DNA of 25,545 bases from positions 1-25,545 of the forward strand of contig DATCVR010000385.1 of the NCBI GenBank assembly GCA_036566745.1, written 5' to 3'. Within the stretch, counting starts at the first letter, position 1. Each line of letters starts with the position of its first letter. This DNA comes from DATCVR01 sp036566745 (GTDB taxonomy: Bacteria; Actinomycetota; Actinomycetes; Jiangellales; Jiangellaceae). Shown piece after piece: positions 14,109 to 22,331 of this stretch. The notes under the pieces were generated by a model. The model was given only the letters and a program-made list of their open reading frames with translations. It was not told the origin of the DNA and made no database searches. The translations under genes and the position numbers were made by a program.

Positions 14109-15659
14109 GTGAACGACGCAGCCGACGCGCTGACCATCGTGACCGGCGTGATCGCCGTGGGTCTGGCCGTGGCGTCGATGTCCGGGCCCGCCCGGTGGAT
14201 GGCTGCGTGGCGCCTGACCCTGGCGAAGATGCGCACCGTCGGCCGCGAGCTGCGAGGTGGTCCGCTGTCGCCGGGCACTCGGCGCCGCTCGTGGATCACG
14301 ATCTGGCGTGCCACATCGGTGCAGGTCAAGCGGCGCGTGAACGGGGAACAGGTCGAGGTCGCCGACGAGCTGGCCTGGCTGACCCGAACCCTCGAACGCG
14401 ACCACGCCGTCACCTTCGTCGCCGACTCCGAACTGGATGCACTCAACCGACTTGCCCAGGCCTACCGGACGCTCAGTGCCCGGCTGACCGTGCGGGTCCT
14501 CCTGGGGAACCAGGCGTTCACCGAAGCCGAAGCCGCGACTGCGCAGGCGACCGGCCATCGGCTGGCGACGATGGCCCGCAGACAGCCCGAGTCGGCCGCG
14601 ACCGGCTCGGGCGCGCCCGATTCGCGCGTCCACAGCTCCGGCGACGTGTCGGTGCCTCCCGCGGCGTGGCGGGGGCCGTCCGGCGGACCTGTGCAGGCCG
14701 GTGAGATCGCGCTGTTCGGCATCGGTCCAGGCGCTCGCAACGACGTGCACGGACTCGCCGTGTCGTCGCGGCGGACGAGGCTCGTCCCCGACGACGAGGC
14801 TGCGTTCCGCCGCGCTCGCGCCGAGGGCTCCCAGCCCGTGGCGGTGAATTCCCCGAACGGCGCTCCCGTCACTGATCCGCTCGGCGGCGCGCACCTCTAC
14901 GACGGCACGCTGCCCTCCCTGCTGGGCCTCCGCTTCGAGCGCGACTCACGCAATGGGAGCCACCGCGTCCACCTCTCGCTGGGCGAGATCTCGTACCGCG
15001 CCCACAAGATCGTCTCGACGCGGCCGCCATCGTCGGGTCACTCCACGCCGACGCTGTTGACGCTGTCGTTGACCCCGCTCACCGCCGACGGCCACCTCGT
15101 CCTGGTGCGCCGCGCGGCCGCCAGCGCCTTCTACCCCGAGTGCTGGGCACCTGGCGTGAACGGCAACCTCGACATGCCCGACCCGTTGAGCAGGTGGGGC
15201 GACGCCGACGAGGACGGCCTGCCGGACCCGATCGCCGCCCTGTGCCGTGAAGGCGAGGAAGAGCTCGGCCTCACGATCGAGCGACGGACCGTCCACCTCC
15301 ACGGCGTCGCCCGGATCAGCAACGACACGGAGCGCGGCACTTGGGTCCTGCTGACGACCGCCCGCCTCCCCCAGACACTCGACGAGTTGGTCGCTCAGAC
15401 GAGCGACGCCGATCCTCTCGAGGGACGCTGGGAGAGCGGGTCCACTCTGCTCGCCGTTCCTCGGCCCCGTACGGCGCAGGCGGCCTCCGAGCTGCTGACC
15501 TGGGCGTGGTCGAACGACGACGTGATGCCCCACACCACGGCCGCGTTGACGGCGTACTGCGCTGTCGAGGGCTTGGTCGGCGACGACGACTGGTCGGTCT
15601 GGCACCGCGATGTCGCGGTCGATCTCCCGCGGGATGCGCAAGTACGCACGTTCGGCTGA
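14109..15659 (+). CDS. Membrane-anchored protein with a degenerate Nudix-like C-terminal domain
   Basis: The product has 516 residues from a GTG at 14109, chosen for GGGAG 6 nt upstream; an ATG at 13983 would add 42 residues of atypical composition. A hydrophobic helix at about 7-24 suggests an N-terminal anchor with the rest in the cytoplasm. The middle region (about 30-330) is unrecognised. The C-terminal part (about 310-505) reads like a Nudix hydrolase: LLTLSLTPLTADGHLVLVRR, AFYPECWAPGVNGN, then CREGEEELGL at 379-388. This matches the REuxEExGu half of the Nudix box, but the earlier glutamate of the Gx5Ex7 half aligns with proline, so catalysis is uncertain. Nudix enzymes cleave nucleoside diphosphates linked to another group. 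No operon partner is visible. The function remains open. Confidence 0.75.
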   Translation: MNDAADALTIVTGVIAVGLAVASMSGPARWMAAWRLTLAKMRTVGRELRGGPLSPGTRRRSWITIWRATSVQVKRRVNGEQVEVADELAWLTRTLERDHAVTFVADSELDALNRLAQAYRTLSARLTVRVLLGNQAFTEAEAATAQATGHRLATMARRQPESAATGSGAPDSRVHSSGDVSVPPAAWRGPSGGPVQAGEIALFGIGPGARNDVHGLAVSSRRTRLVPDDEAAFRRARAEGSQPVAVNSPNGAPVTDPLGGAHLYDGTLPSLLGLRFERDSRNGSHRVHLSLGEISYRAHKIVSTRPPSSGHSTPTLLTLSLTPLTADGHLVLVRRAAASAFYPECWAPGVNGNLDMPDPLSRWGDADEDGLPDPIAALCREGEEELGLTIERRTVHLHGVARISNDTERGTWVLLTTARLPQTLDELVAQTSDADPLEGRWESGSTLLAVPRPRTAQAASELLTWAWSNDDVMPHTTAALTAYCAVEGLVGDDDWSVWHRDVAVDLPRDAQVRTFG

Positions 15660-15755
15660 CCGGGGCCGCGGCGCCGTGGCCGCGCGTGGCAAGGTGGGAT
15701 GAGCGCATGCCGAATCTAAGGTAGTGCGTCCTATTTTGTGAGGAGCCGACCACCG

Positions 15756-17792
15756 ATGCCGACGCCGGACAACCCGTTCCTGTCCCCCAGCGACCTGCCC
15801 TACCAGTTGCCGCCGTTCGAGCGGATCGACATCGGTCACTACGCGCCGGCATTCGATCACGGCATGGCCGAGCAGCGAGCCGAGATCGAGGCGATCGCGA
15901 CCGACCCCGCGGCAGCCACGTTCGAGAACACGATCGTGGCGCTCGAGCGGTCGGGTCAGGTGCTCCAGCGGGTGTCCGCCGTGTTCTTCAACCAGGCCTC
16001 GTCGGACACGAACCCGGACATCCAGGCCATCCAGGCCGATGTCTCACCGAGGCTGGCGGTCCACAGCGACGCCATCCACCTCGATCCGCGCCTCTACGCT
16101 CGCATCGACGCGGTGCACGAGAGCCGCGACGGGCTCGATCCCGAGGCCCGCCGGCTCGTCGAGCGTTACCGCCTCGACTTCGTCCGGGCCGGCGCCGGGC
16201 TCGACGACGACGCCCAGGCCCGCCTGCGTGCGATCAACGAGGAGCTCTCGGCACTGTCCACGTCGTTCCAGCAGAAGCTGCTCGACGACACGAACGACCT
16301 GGCCGTGGTCGTCGACGACGTCGCCGAGCTGGACGGGTTGTCCGAGGACTCCGTGGCCGCGGCAGCCGAAGCGGCCCGCCAGCGCGATCTCCCTGGCAGG
16401 TACGTGATCAGCCTGGGGCTGCCCACGGGACAGCCGCCGCTGGCCACGCTCACCGACCGCGACGTGCGAGAGCGGATCCACCAGGCCTCGATCAGCCGCG
16501 GCGGGCGCGGCAACGAACACGACACCTCCGACCTCGCCGCGCGCATCGCCGCCCTCCGGGCCGAGCGCGCCGCCCTGCTGGGCCACCCCGACCACGCGAC
16601 CTATGTCCTCGAGGACCGCACCGCCGGCACACCGTCCGCCGTCCACGACATGCTCGCCAAGCTCACCCCGGCGGCTGTCGCCAACGCCCACGCCGAGGCC
16701 GCGGCGCTGCAGGAGGCGGCCGGCGATGCCTTTGAGCTGCGGGCATCCGACTGGGCCTTCTACTCGGAGAAGGTCCGCCGGGCCACCTACGAGCTCGACG
16801 ACGCCGAGCTGCGGCCGTACTTCGAGCTCGAGCAGGTGCTGCGCGACGGCGTCTTCTTCGCCGCCGGCAAGCTGTACGGGCTGAGCTTCACCGAACGGCC
16901 TGACCTGCGCGGATACCACCCCGACGTGCGGGTCTTCGAGGTGCACGACGAGGACGGCTCGGCCGTGGGGCTCTTCCTCGGCGACTTCTACGCGCGCGAG
17001 TCCAAGCGCGGCGGAGCCTGGATGAACTCGCTGGTCGACCAGTCGGGCCTGATGGGCACCCGTCCGGTCGTCGTCAACAACCTCAACATCGCCCAGCCAC
17101 CGGCCGGCGAGCCCACCCTGATGACCTTCGACGAGGTCACCACGATGTTCCACGAGTTCGGCCACGCGCTGCACGGGCTGTTCTCCGACGTGCAGTACCC
17201 GACGTTCTCCGGCACGAGCGTCCTGCGCGACTTCGTGGAGTACCCGTCGCAGGTCAACGAGATGTGGATGCTCTGGCCGGAGGTCCTCGCCAACTACGCC
17301 AGGCACCACCGCACCGGCGAGCCGATCTCGCCGGAGCTGGTGGACCGGCTGGTCGCGTCGCGGATCTGGGGTGAGGGCTTCAAGACCACCGAGTACCTCG
17401 GCGCCACCCATCTCGACCTCGCCTGGCACGAGCTGGCACCGGGAACGACCGTCGACGACGTAGCCGCGTTCGAGGCCGCCGCCCTCGAACGGGCCGGCGT
17501 GGCCGTCGCCACCGTCCCGCCGCGGTACCGCACGACGTACTTCGCCCACGTCTTCTCCGGCGGCTACAGCGCGGGCTACTACTCGTACATCTGGAGCGAG
17601 GTCCTCGACGCCGAGTCGGTCGAGTGGTTCAAGGAGAACGGCGGCCTGCTCCGCGAGAACGGCGACCACTTCCGGCGCACGCTCCTCTCGCGCGGCGGGA
17701 GCGTCGACCCGATGGAGGCCTTCCGCGCCTTCCGTGGCCGTGACCCGCAGATCGAGCCGCTGCTGACCCGACGGGGCCTCGACCGCGCCTGA
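15756..17792 (+). CDS. M3 family metallopeptidase (peptidyl-dipeptidase Dcp / oligopeptidase A-like)
   Basis: This 678-residue cytoplasmic zinc peptidase is of normal Dcp/PrlC length. The zinc site is H466-E467-F-G-H470 with the third ligand E495 in the DFVEYPSQ segment, exactly 25 residues after the second histidine, as in the M3 family. The catalytic-region text FSGGYSAGYYSYIWSEVLDA near the C-terminus is also diagnostic. Such enzymes degrade short peptides released by ATP-dependent proteases or signal peptide remnants. The ATG at 15756 has AGGAG 10 nt upstream (15741-15745); an in-frame GTG at 15738 is less likely. Whether it removes dipeptides (Dcp) or acts as an oligopeptidase cannot be told from the sequence, so no symbol is given. 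A hairpin repeat follows the stop. Confidence 0.95.
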   Translation: MPTPDNPFLSPSDLPYQLPPFERIDIGHYAPAFDHGMAEQRAEIEAIATDPAAATFENTIVALERSGQVLQRVSAVFFNQASSDTNPDIQAIQADVSPRLAVHSDAIHLDPRLYARIDAVHESRDGLDPEARRLVERYRLDFVRAGAGLDDDAQARLRAINEELSALSTSFQQKLLDDTNDLAVVVDDVAELDGLSEDSVAAAAEAARQRDLPGRYVISLGLPTGQPPLATLTDRDVRERIHQASISRGGRGNEHDTSDLAARIAALRAERAALLGHPDHATYVLEDRTAGTPSAVHDMLAKLTPAAVANAHAEAAALQEAAGDAFELRASDWAFYSEKVRRATYELDDAELRPYFELEQVLRDGVFFAAGKLYGLSFTERPDLRGYHPDVRVFEVHDEDGSAVGLFLGDFYARESKRGGAWMNSLVDQSGLMGTRPVVVNNLNIAQPPAGEPTLMTFDEVTTMFHEFGHALHGLFSDVQYPTFSGTSVLRDFVEYPSQVNEMWMLWPEVLANYARHHRTGEPISPELVDRLVASRIWGEGFKTTEYLGATHLDLAWHELAPGTTVDDVAAFEAAALERAGVAVATVPPRYRTTYFAHVFSGGYSAGYYSYIWSEVLDAESVEWFKENGGLLRENGDHFRRTLLSRGGSVDPMEAFRAFRGRDPQIEPLLTRRGLDRA

Positions 17793-17828
17793 CTGATCGC
17801 GAGGTGATCGCGCCTCACCAGGGCGGGA

Positions 17829-17880
17829 TGATCGTTGGACGATGCTGGTCGCTCTGGTGGCCGAATCGTTCCGACGATCA
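17829..17880. repeat. Dispersed hairpin repeat, copy B
   Basis: The left arm TGATCGTTGGACGAT (17829-17843) pairs with ATCGTTCCGACGATCA (17865-17880), with one bulge and one G-T pair. The 21-nt loop shares CTGGTCGCTCTGG with copy A. It lies 36 nt after the peptidase stop and ends 22 nt before the next ATG. Confidence 0.8.
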
Positions 17881-17889
17881 CCCCGCGGT

Positions 17890-17895
17890 TATCGT
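17890..17895 (+). promoter_or_regulatory. Candidate -10 of the serine hydrolase gene (leaderless transcript)
   Basis: TATCGT fits TAnnnT and ends 7 nt before the ATG at 17903, the same geometry as upstream of fasR. No ribosome site is present. The -35 region would fall inside the right arm of repeat B. Confidence 0.4.
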
Positions 17896-17902
17896 CGGGG
17901 GC

Positions 17903-18724
17903 ATGCAGAGTGTGCGGCTGATCGAGCAATGGCCGGTCGACAACGCGGCCACGGCGGTGGTCCGGGCCGACGGCACTGTCCTCGGCTCGCACGGTGACCT
18001 CGACCGCGGGTTCGCCCTCGCCTCGGTCACCAAGCTTCTGACGGCCTACGCGACACTGGTGGCGATCGAGGAAGGCGTGGTGGCGCTCGACGACGCCGCG
18101 GGCCCGCCCGGATCCACGGTCCGCCATCTGCTCGCACACACGTCCGGCCTGGCCTTCGACGAGCACAAGGTGGTCGCCGAGCCCGGGCGCCGGCGGCTGT
18201 ACTCCAATGCCGGATTCCTCGAACTCGCCGACATCCTCGGCAAACGGTCACAGATCCCGTTCGCCGACTACGTCCGCGAGGCCGTGCTCGACCCGCTGTC
18301 GATGAGGTCCACCCCCTTCGAGTCGGCCGCCGCGGGGGCGTCGTCGTCGGTGGCCGACCTGGCACGGTTCGCCGCCGAGCTCCAGGCACCGACGCTCGTC
18401 GACGCCGCGACGATGACGCACGCCACCACGGTCGCCTTTCCGGGCGTCACCGGAATCCTCCCCGGGTTCGGGCACCAGAAGCCCAACGACTGGGGCCTCG
18501 GCTTCGAGATCCGCGACGGGAAGGACCCGCACTGGACCGGCGCGACGAACTCGCCGAAGACGTTCGGGCACTTCGGCGGCGCCGGCACCTACCTCTGGGT
18601 CGACCCGGCGCTCGGAGCCGCGTGCATCGCGCTGACCGACCGTCCGTTCGGGCCGTGGGCCGCCGAGGTATGGCCGCCGTTCTCCGACGCTGTCGTGGCC
18701 GAGGTCCGCGGGTCCGTCAGCTGA
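17903..18724 (+). CDS. Serine hydrolase, beta-lactamase/PBP-like fold
   Basis: The product has 273 residues. The class C beta-lactamase/esterase-type motifs are present: S41-V-T-K44 (SxxK), Y100-S-N102 (YxN), and GHFGGAG near residues 225-231 in place of the KTG/HxG motif. The text LLAHTSGLAFDEH and FADYVREAVLDPLSM is typical of the Beta-lactamase family (PF00144). There is no signal peptide, so it is probably cytoplasmic and more likely an esterase or peptidase than an antibiotic-resistance enzyme. The ATG at 17903 lacks a ribosome site but has a TAnnnT box at leaderless distance. The 3' end overlaps the convergent kinase gene by 8 nt. Confidence 0.9.
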   Translation: MQSVRLIEQWPVDNAATAVVRADGTVLGSHGDLDRGFALASVTKLLTAYATLVAIEEGVVALDDAAGPPGSTVRHLLAHTSGLAFDEHKVVAEPGRRRLYSNAGFLELADILGKRSQIPFADYVREAVLDPLSMRSTPFESAAAGASSSVADLARFAAELQAPTLVDAATMTHATTVAFPGVTGILPGFGHQKPNDWGLGFEIRDGKDPHWTGATNSPKTFGHFGGAGTYLWVDPALGAACIALTDRPFGPWAAEVWPPFSDAVVAEVRGSVS

Positions 18725-19607
18725 GCCGCGCCGGCAGCCCCGAGACGCGCAGCAGATCGGGTGCGCGCCGACGCAATGTGTCCAGCAGTCGGCCGATCGC
18801 CTGTGTCCGGCCCACCATCACGCTGTCGACCAGGTGCCGCACCTGGGTGAAGGGCAGTAGGGCCGCCACGACGTCGACGTCCACGGCGTCGCGGCCATAT
18901 CCCTCGAACAGCGGCTCCGCGTCGGCACCGAGCGCGAGATCGACGGCCAGGCACCACGCCAGGTCGAGCATCGGTGGCCCGACGTGCACGGCTCCAGGGT
19001 CGATGAGCGCGACCAACTCGTCGTCGCGGAACAGCGCGTTGTTGCCCACCGACACGTCACTATGGATCGCGACCATCGGCCGTCCGAGGAAGACACCCAA
19101 GCCACCGGGATCGTCGAAGCGCAGGCCGTGCTCCGGCGCCGAGTCGTGCCACGTACGCAGCGCCGCGCCGAGTGCACGCTGCTGGGCCGGATGCGGCACC
19201 TGGACGACACCCGCTGGGATCCGCTCGATCATCGACCACCAGCGTTCCCCCGACCGGGTCGCGACGGTCCCGGAGTCGAGCAGGGCCGGCGCCGGGAGGC
19301 CGGTGGTCACGCGCAACGACTCGAACCAGCGGACCGTCGAGTATCGCTCGTGCGTGCGGCACTGGACCTTTCGCGACCGTACAGCCGCCGTGGGTGATGC
19401 CGCGGCCGGCTCGATCTCCCTCGGGCCGTCATAGGCGTCGCTCGCGGTGGCCCGCCTCATCGCGGTCGCCACCTCGTCGGCGGGCACCTCCTCGGTCGGG
19501 ATCCGGGCTCGGACGTCACCCACGTCGAGGGGCCCGCACGCCGATCGGTTGATCACGAGCGCGCATGGTGGCACGGCCGAGCAACCTGGCGCGACTCGCC
19601 GCATCAC
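18717..19607 (-). CDS. Aminoglycoside-phosphotransferase-like small-molecule kinase
   Basis: Up to 296 residues. The APH/choline-kinase catalytic loop is clear: H182-S-D184-VSVG-N189 (HxDxxxxN), followed by the metal-binding D203 in LVALIDPGAVHVGPPMLDLAW. The N-lobe shows ERWWSMIERIPAG as the hinge region. Such kinases phosphorylate varied small molecules; nothing points to a real aminoglycoside substrate. The start is uncertain: the GTG at 19607 (ATG at 19604) has GGAG too close to it, and the first 17 residues (MMRRVAPGCSAVPPCAL) look atypical, so a GTG at 19556 is a reasonable alternative. It is convergent with the serine hydrolase (8-nt overlap) and divergent from the sigma factor gene, sharing the gap that holds a LexA-like box. 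Confidence 0.8.
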   Translation of the reverse strand: MMRRVAPGCSAVPPCALVINRSACGPLDVGDVRARIPTEEVPADEVATAMRRATASDAYDGPREIEPAAASPTAAVRSRKVQCRTHERYSTVRWFESLRVTTGLPAPALLDSGTVATRSGERWWSMIERIPAGVVQVPHPAQQRALGAALRTWHDSAPEHGLRFDDPGGLGVFLGRPMVAIHSDVSVGNNALFRDDELVALIDPGAVHVGPPMLDLAWCLAVDLALGADAEPLFEGYGRDAVDVDVVAALLPFTQVRHLVDSVMVGRTQAIGRLLDTLRRRAPDLLRVSGLPARLS

Positions 19608-19657
19608 TCCGCGTGACCCTCGGCCTCGCGGAATCTCTGGACCCTGTCGAGCGTTGT

Positions 19658-19669
19658 GAACATGTGTTC
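19658..19669. promoter_or_regulatory. LexA-box (SOS) match upstream of the sigma factor gene
   Basis: GAACATGTGTTC matches the Gram-positive/actinobacterial SOS core GAAC-N4-GTTC exactly, within GTGAACATGTGTTCAG. It lies 57 nt before the sigma factor ATG and about 50 nt upstream of the longest start of the divergent kinase gene. The flanks do not extend to the fuller TCGAAC...GTTCGA form. Confidence 0.55.
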
Positions 19670-19726
19670 AGTGGGCGGCCAGGTGGCCGTCCGCATGTAC
19701 GCCACAGGCATGGTGAGGAGGGCCCG

Positions 19727-20710
19727 ATGGCACCACAGGCACGTACCGACGCCGACACTCCGCGTCGGCGTACGCGCGCGGGATTCGACTCCGAGCCTGA
19801 CCTCGTCGGCCAGTATCTGTCTCAGATCGGTTCCACTCCCCTGCTCACCGCGCCGGAAGAGGTCGACCTCGCCAAGCGCATCGAGGCCGGGGTCTACGCC
19901 GACCAGTTGCTGCGCTCCGCCGACGCCGGGGGCAAGAAGCTCACGCCCACCCGCCGTCGTGAGCTCCAGGCCATCGCCGACGACGGTCGCGCGGCCAAGG
20001 ACCACATGGTCCGGGCGAACCTGCGCCTGGTCGTCTCGGTGGCGCGCAAGCTCTCCAACCGCGGGCTGCCCTTCCTCGACGTCATCCAAGAGGGGAACCT
20101 GGGTCTCATCAGGGCCGTCGAGAAGTTCGACTACGCCAAGGGCTTCAAGTTCTCCACGTACGCCACGTGGTGGATCCGTCAGGCGATCCAGCGCGGACTC
20201 GCCGAGCAGACCCGCACGGTACGGCTGCCGGTCCACGTCTCCGAGACGGTCGCCAAGCTCTACCGCATCGACCGCGAGCTCCAGCGCGAGCTCGGCCGCG
20301 ACCCCACCGTCGAGGAGATCGCCGACGAGGCGGGCCTGTCCCCCGAGCGCGTGGTCGAGCTGCGCAAGGCCGCCCGCGACCCGGTGAGCCTCGACACCCC
20401 GATCGGCGACGACGGCGAGTCCATCATCGGCGACCTCATCGAGGACGACGACGCTGTGCAGGCCGCCGAGGTCGTCGAGCATCGCGCCATGGTCGACGAC
20501 CTGCGCGCCACCCTCGACACCCTGTCCGAGCGTGAGGCGACGATCATCGCCATGCGGTACGGCCTCGAGGACGGCCACCAGCACACCCTGCAGGACGTCG
20601 CCGACCGCCTCGGCGTCTCGCGCGAGCGGGTCCGCCAGCTCGAGCGGCACGCCCTGGCCGAGCTCCGCTCCCCCGAGCGGCGCGAGGCGCTCCTCGACTG
20701 GGCCAGCTGA
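19727..20710 (+). CDS. RNA polymerase sigma-70 factor, group 2 (SigB/HrdD-like)
   Basis: This is a 327-residue sigma factor without region 1.1. Region 1.2 is at about 25-57 (DLVGQYLSQIGSTPLL). Region 2 is at about 95-170 and includes QEGNLGLIRAVEKFDYAKG and FSTYATWWIRQAI, the -10 recognition part. Region 3 spans about 171-245. Region 4 runs to the end, with the -35 helix-turn-helix in VADRLGVSRERVRQLE (291-306). Length and sequence fit mycobacterial SigB and streptomycete HrdD, non-essential relatives of the primary sigma. The ATG has GAGGAG 6 nt upstream (19715-19720). A LexA-like box 57 nt upstream suggests induction by DNA damage. The gene ends 75 nt before tRNA-Asn. Confidence 0.95.
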   Translation: MAPQARTDADTPRRRTRAGFDSEPDLVGQYLSQIGSTPLLTAPEEVDLAKRIEAGVYADQLLRSADAGGKKLTPTRRRELQAIADDGRAAKDHMVRANLRLVVSVARKLSNRGLPFLDVIQEGNLGLIRAVEKFDYAKGFKFSTYATWWIRQAIQRGLAEQTRTVRLPVHVSETVAKLYRIDRELQRELGRDPTVEEIADEAGLSPERVVELRKAARDPVSLDTPIGDDGESIIGDLIEDDDAVQAAEVVEHRAMVDDLRATLDTLSEREATIIAMRYGLEDGHQHTLQDVADRLGVSRERVRQLERHALAELRSPERREALLDWAS

Positions 20711-20722
20711 CGCGGGATCGGA

Positions 20723-20753
20723 TTGGGAACCACGGCACCGGGCCTGGTAACCT
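20723..20753 (+). promoter_or_regulatory. Candidate promoter of tRNA-Asn
   Basis: TTGGGA (20723-20728) and TAACCT (20748-20753, fits TAnnnT) are separated by 19 bp and lie 32 nt before the tRNA 5' end. This is plausible, though the spacer is long. Confidence 0.4.
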
Positions 20754-20785
20754 TTCCCGGCGGCCGGACCTCGAGTCCGTGTCGA

Positions 20786-20861
20786 TCCCGCATAGCTCAA
20801 TTGGCAGAGCATCTGACTGTTAATCAGAGGGTTCCTGGTTCGAGTCCAGGTGCGGGAGCCA
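20786..20861 (+). tRNA. tRNA-Asn (GUU), with encoded CCA
   Basis: The acceptor arms TCCCGCA (20786-20792) and TGCGGGA (20851-20857) pair fully. Discriminator G is at 20858 and an encoded CCA at 20859-20861. The D arm is AGCTCAATTGGCAGAGC. The anticodon loop CTGTTAA (20817-20823) has GUU at 20819-20821. The T arm is CCTGG-TTCGAGT-CCAGG. It is the integration target of the adjacent element. Confidence 0.97.
20843..20861. other. Presumed attachment-site core at the tRNA-Asn 3' end
   Basis: A tyrosine integrase gene ends 54 nt downstream, the usual AICE arrangement in which the crossover lies in the 3' half of the tRNA and regenerates it. The exact core cannot be set because the other attachment site is outside the window. 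Confidence 0.4.
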
Positions 20862-20914
20862 AAGCTCCAGGTCAGCGGTTTGTGCAGGTCAGACCATGTT
20901 CTGGAAGCCACGGT

Positions 20915-22117
20915 TTACCCTCGCTTTTCGTTCGGCTCGTCGCCGAGCATGGACTCCAAGGCCTCAGCGGCCTTGGAGTTCTTCACTCTCCGGGCCATGT
21001 ACACGTCCTGGGTCATCGATGGCCTGGCGTGCCCGAGTTGATCAGCCACCGAACGGGCGCTGTGACCCGCGTCGTCCAGGACAGTCGCCGTGGTCTTCCG
21101 GAACGTGTGCGTCGTGATCCACGACAGCGACTCGTCCGTGGCGACGGCCTTCTTCAGCGCGTTTGACGTGTTGCTCGGGTCACGGAATCCGCCCTGGCTG
21201 TCCGGGAAAACCGGCTGATCGAATCGCGTCAGACCGGACATGAACCGTCGCCGCAGCATGTCCACCGCCCACGTCGGCAACACCAGCACCCGTTGCCCTG
21301 CGGCTGACTTCGTGGTCTTGCGGAGAAGACCCTGACCGGTCACCCGGATCATCGTGGACGTGATTTCCACCGTGCCGTTGTCCAGGTCGACCTCCGACCA
21401 GAGCACGGCCAGCGTCTCCCCGATCCGGGCACCCGTTGCCAGCATGAACGAGACCAGATCTGGAAGTTCACGCCGAACCGCATCCTTGTCGGCCAGCAGG
21501 TGCGCACGCAGTGCGCTTCGTTCCTCGGCGGTCAGCGCCCGTGGGGTCTTCGTCACCTGCATCTCGATGGGCTCGACCTCCCGGACCGGGTTCGCCGAGA
21601 CCGCGCCCTTGCGGACGGCCAGGCCCATCACGCCGGACAGCACGCTCCGGCACAACTTCGCCGACGAGTCGCCGACCTCATCGCGGATCTTCGCGATGAA
21701 CGTGTCGGCAATCGGCGTGCTGATCTCCCCCAGGCGCAACTCCCCCAGCGCAGGCATGACGTGGTTGACGAGCGCGCCGCAATACGTCCGCAACGTGCCG
21801 GGCGATCGTCGTCCACTCCGAACGAAGGCCTCGAATCTGGCCTCCCACATCGCGGCTGCCTTCTTGAATCGATCGCTCGCGCTGAGAGCGCCGGCCTTCT
21901 GAGTGCCCAGCTTGGCGCGCTCGGTGAAGGCCGTCAGGAGTGCGTTCCTCGCGGCGGCTTCGGTCTTCCCAGAGCGCTCCACACGGCGGGTGCGGCCGTC
22001 GAAGTCGCGGAAGTCGGCGGCTGCACGGAAGCGGTCCGCCACGCCATCGTCGTTCCAGTGGATGGCGTAGGTGCGGACGTTGCCCCAGGTGCCCAGCGGC
22101 AGTGGTGGTCTCCCCAT
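20915..22117 (-). CDS. int: Site-specific tyrosine recombinase (integrase)
   Basis: This 400-residue integrase recombines the element with the tRNA-Asn locus. The catalytic residues are all visible: R231 in TGARIGETL, K270 in RKTTKSAAGQ, H337-T-F-R340, H363 in LGHARPSMTQ, and nucleophile Y373 in DVYMAR. The core-binding SAM-like domain spans about 80-180, and an N-terminal arm-binding domain about 1-70 begins GRPPLPLGTWGNVRTY. The start ATG at 22117 is 7 nt after the xis stop with GAGG nearby; a longer frame to 22168 overlaps xis and is not preferred. It appears intact, so excision should be possible if Xis is active. Confidence 0.95.
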   Translation of the reverse strand: MGRPPLPLGTWGNVRTYAIHWNDDGVADRFRAAADFRDFDGRTRRVERSGKTEAAARNALLTAFTERAKLGTQKAGALSASDRFKKAAAMWEARFEAFVRSGRRSPGTLRTYCGALVNHVMPALGELRLGEISTPIADTFIAKIRDEVGDSSAKLCRSVLSGVMGLAVRKGAVSANPVREVEPIEMQVTKTPRALTAEERSALRAHLLADKDAVRRELPDLVSFMLATGARIGETLAVLWSEVDLDNGTVEITSTMIRVTGQGLLRKTTKSAAGQRVLVLPTWAVDMLRRRFMSGLTRFDQPVFPDSQGGFRDPSNTSNALKKAVATDESLSWITTHTFRKTTATVLDDAGHSARSVADQLGHARPSMTQDVYMARRVKNSKAAEALESMLGDEPNEKRG

Positions 22118-22124
22118 GGCTGCC

Positions 22125-22331
22125 TCAGGCCTGCGAGCCGGTGATCGAGTCGAGCCACGCCTCGACATCCTCGCGGCGGTAGCGGACGTAGCGGCCGACG
22201 CGGAAGCCCTTCGGACCGTAGTCCTTGCAGCGCCATTCGTAGATCGTCTTCGTCGGTATGCCGAGGTAGGCGGCGACGTCTTCGACGGCCCACAGGGGCT
22301 CGGGGATGGTGGCGAGTGTGGTGGTGGTCAT
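22125..22331 (-). CDS. xis: Excisionase / MerR-like helix-turn-helix protein
   Basis: This 68-residue winged-helix protein is of the excisionase (HTH_17) type. VEDVAAYLGIPTKTIYEWR forms the helix-turn-helix, followed by FRVGRYVRYRREDVEAWL, the family's wing and final helix. It directs the integrase towards excision. The ATG overlaps the rep stop by 4 nt and has AAGGAG at 22340-22345. It is followed closely by int, the usual AICE rep-xis-int order. Confidence 0.93.
   Translation of the reverse strand: MTTTTLATIPEPLWAVEDVAAYLGIPTKTIYEWRCKDYGPKGFRVGRYVRYRREDVEAWLDSITGSQA

Noticed and set aside
16044..17669. Minus-strand open frame of 541 codons opposite the M3 peptidase
   Set aside because: It is antisense to a protein with an intact HEFGH site and has shadow-type composition.
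18717..19607. True aminoglycoside resistance gene
   Set aside because: Only the general kinase loop is conserved and the chromosomal context shows no resistance or mobile signature at this gene. A general small-molecule kinase is the safer call.
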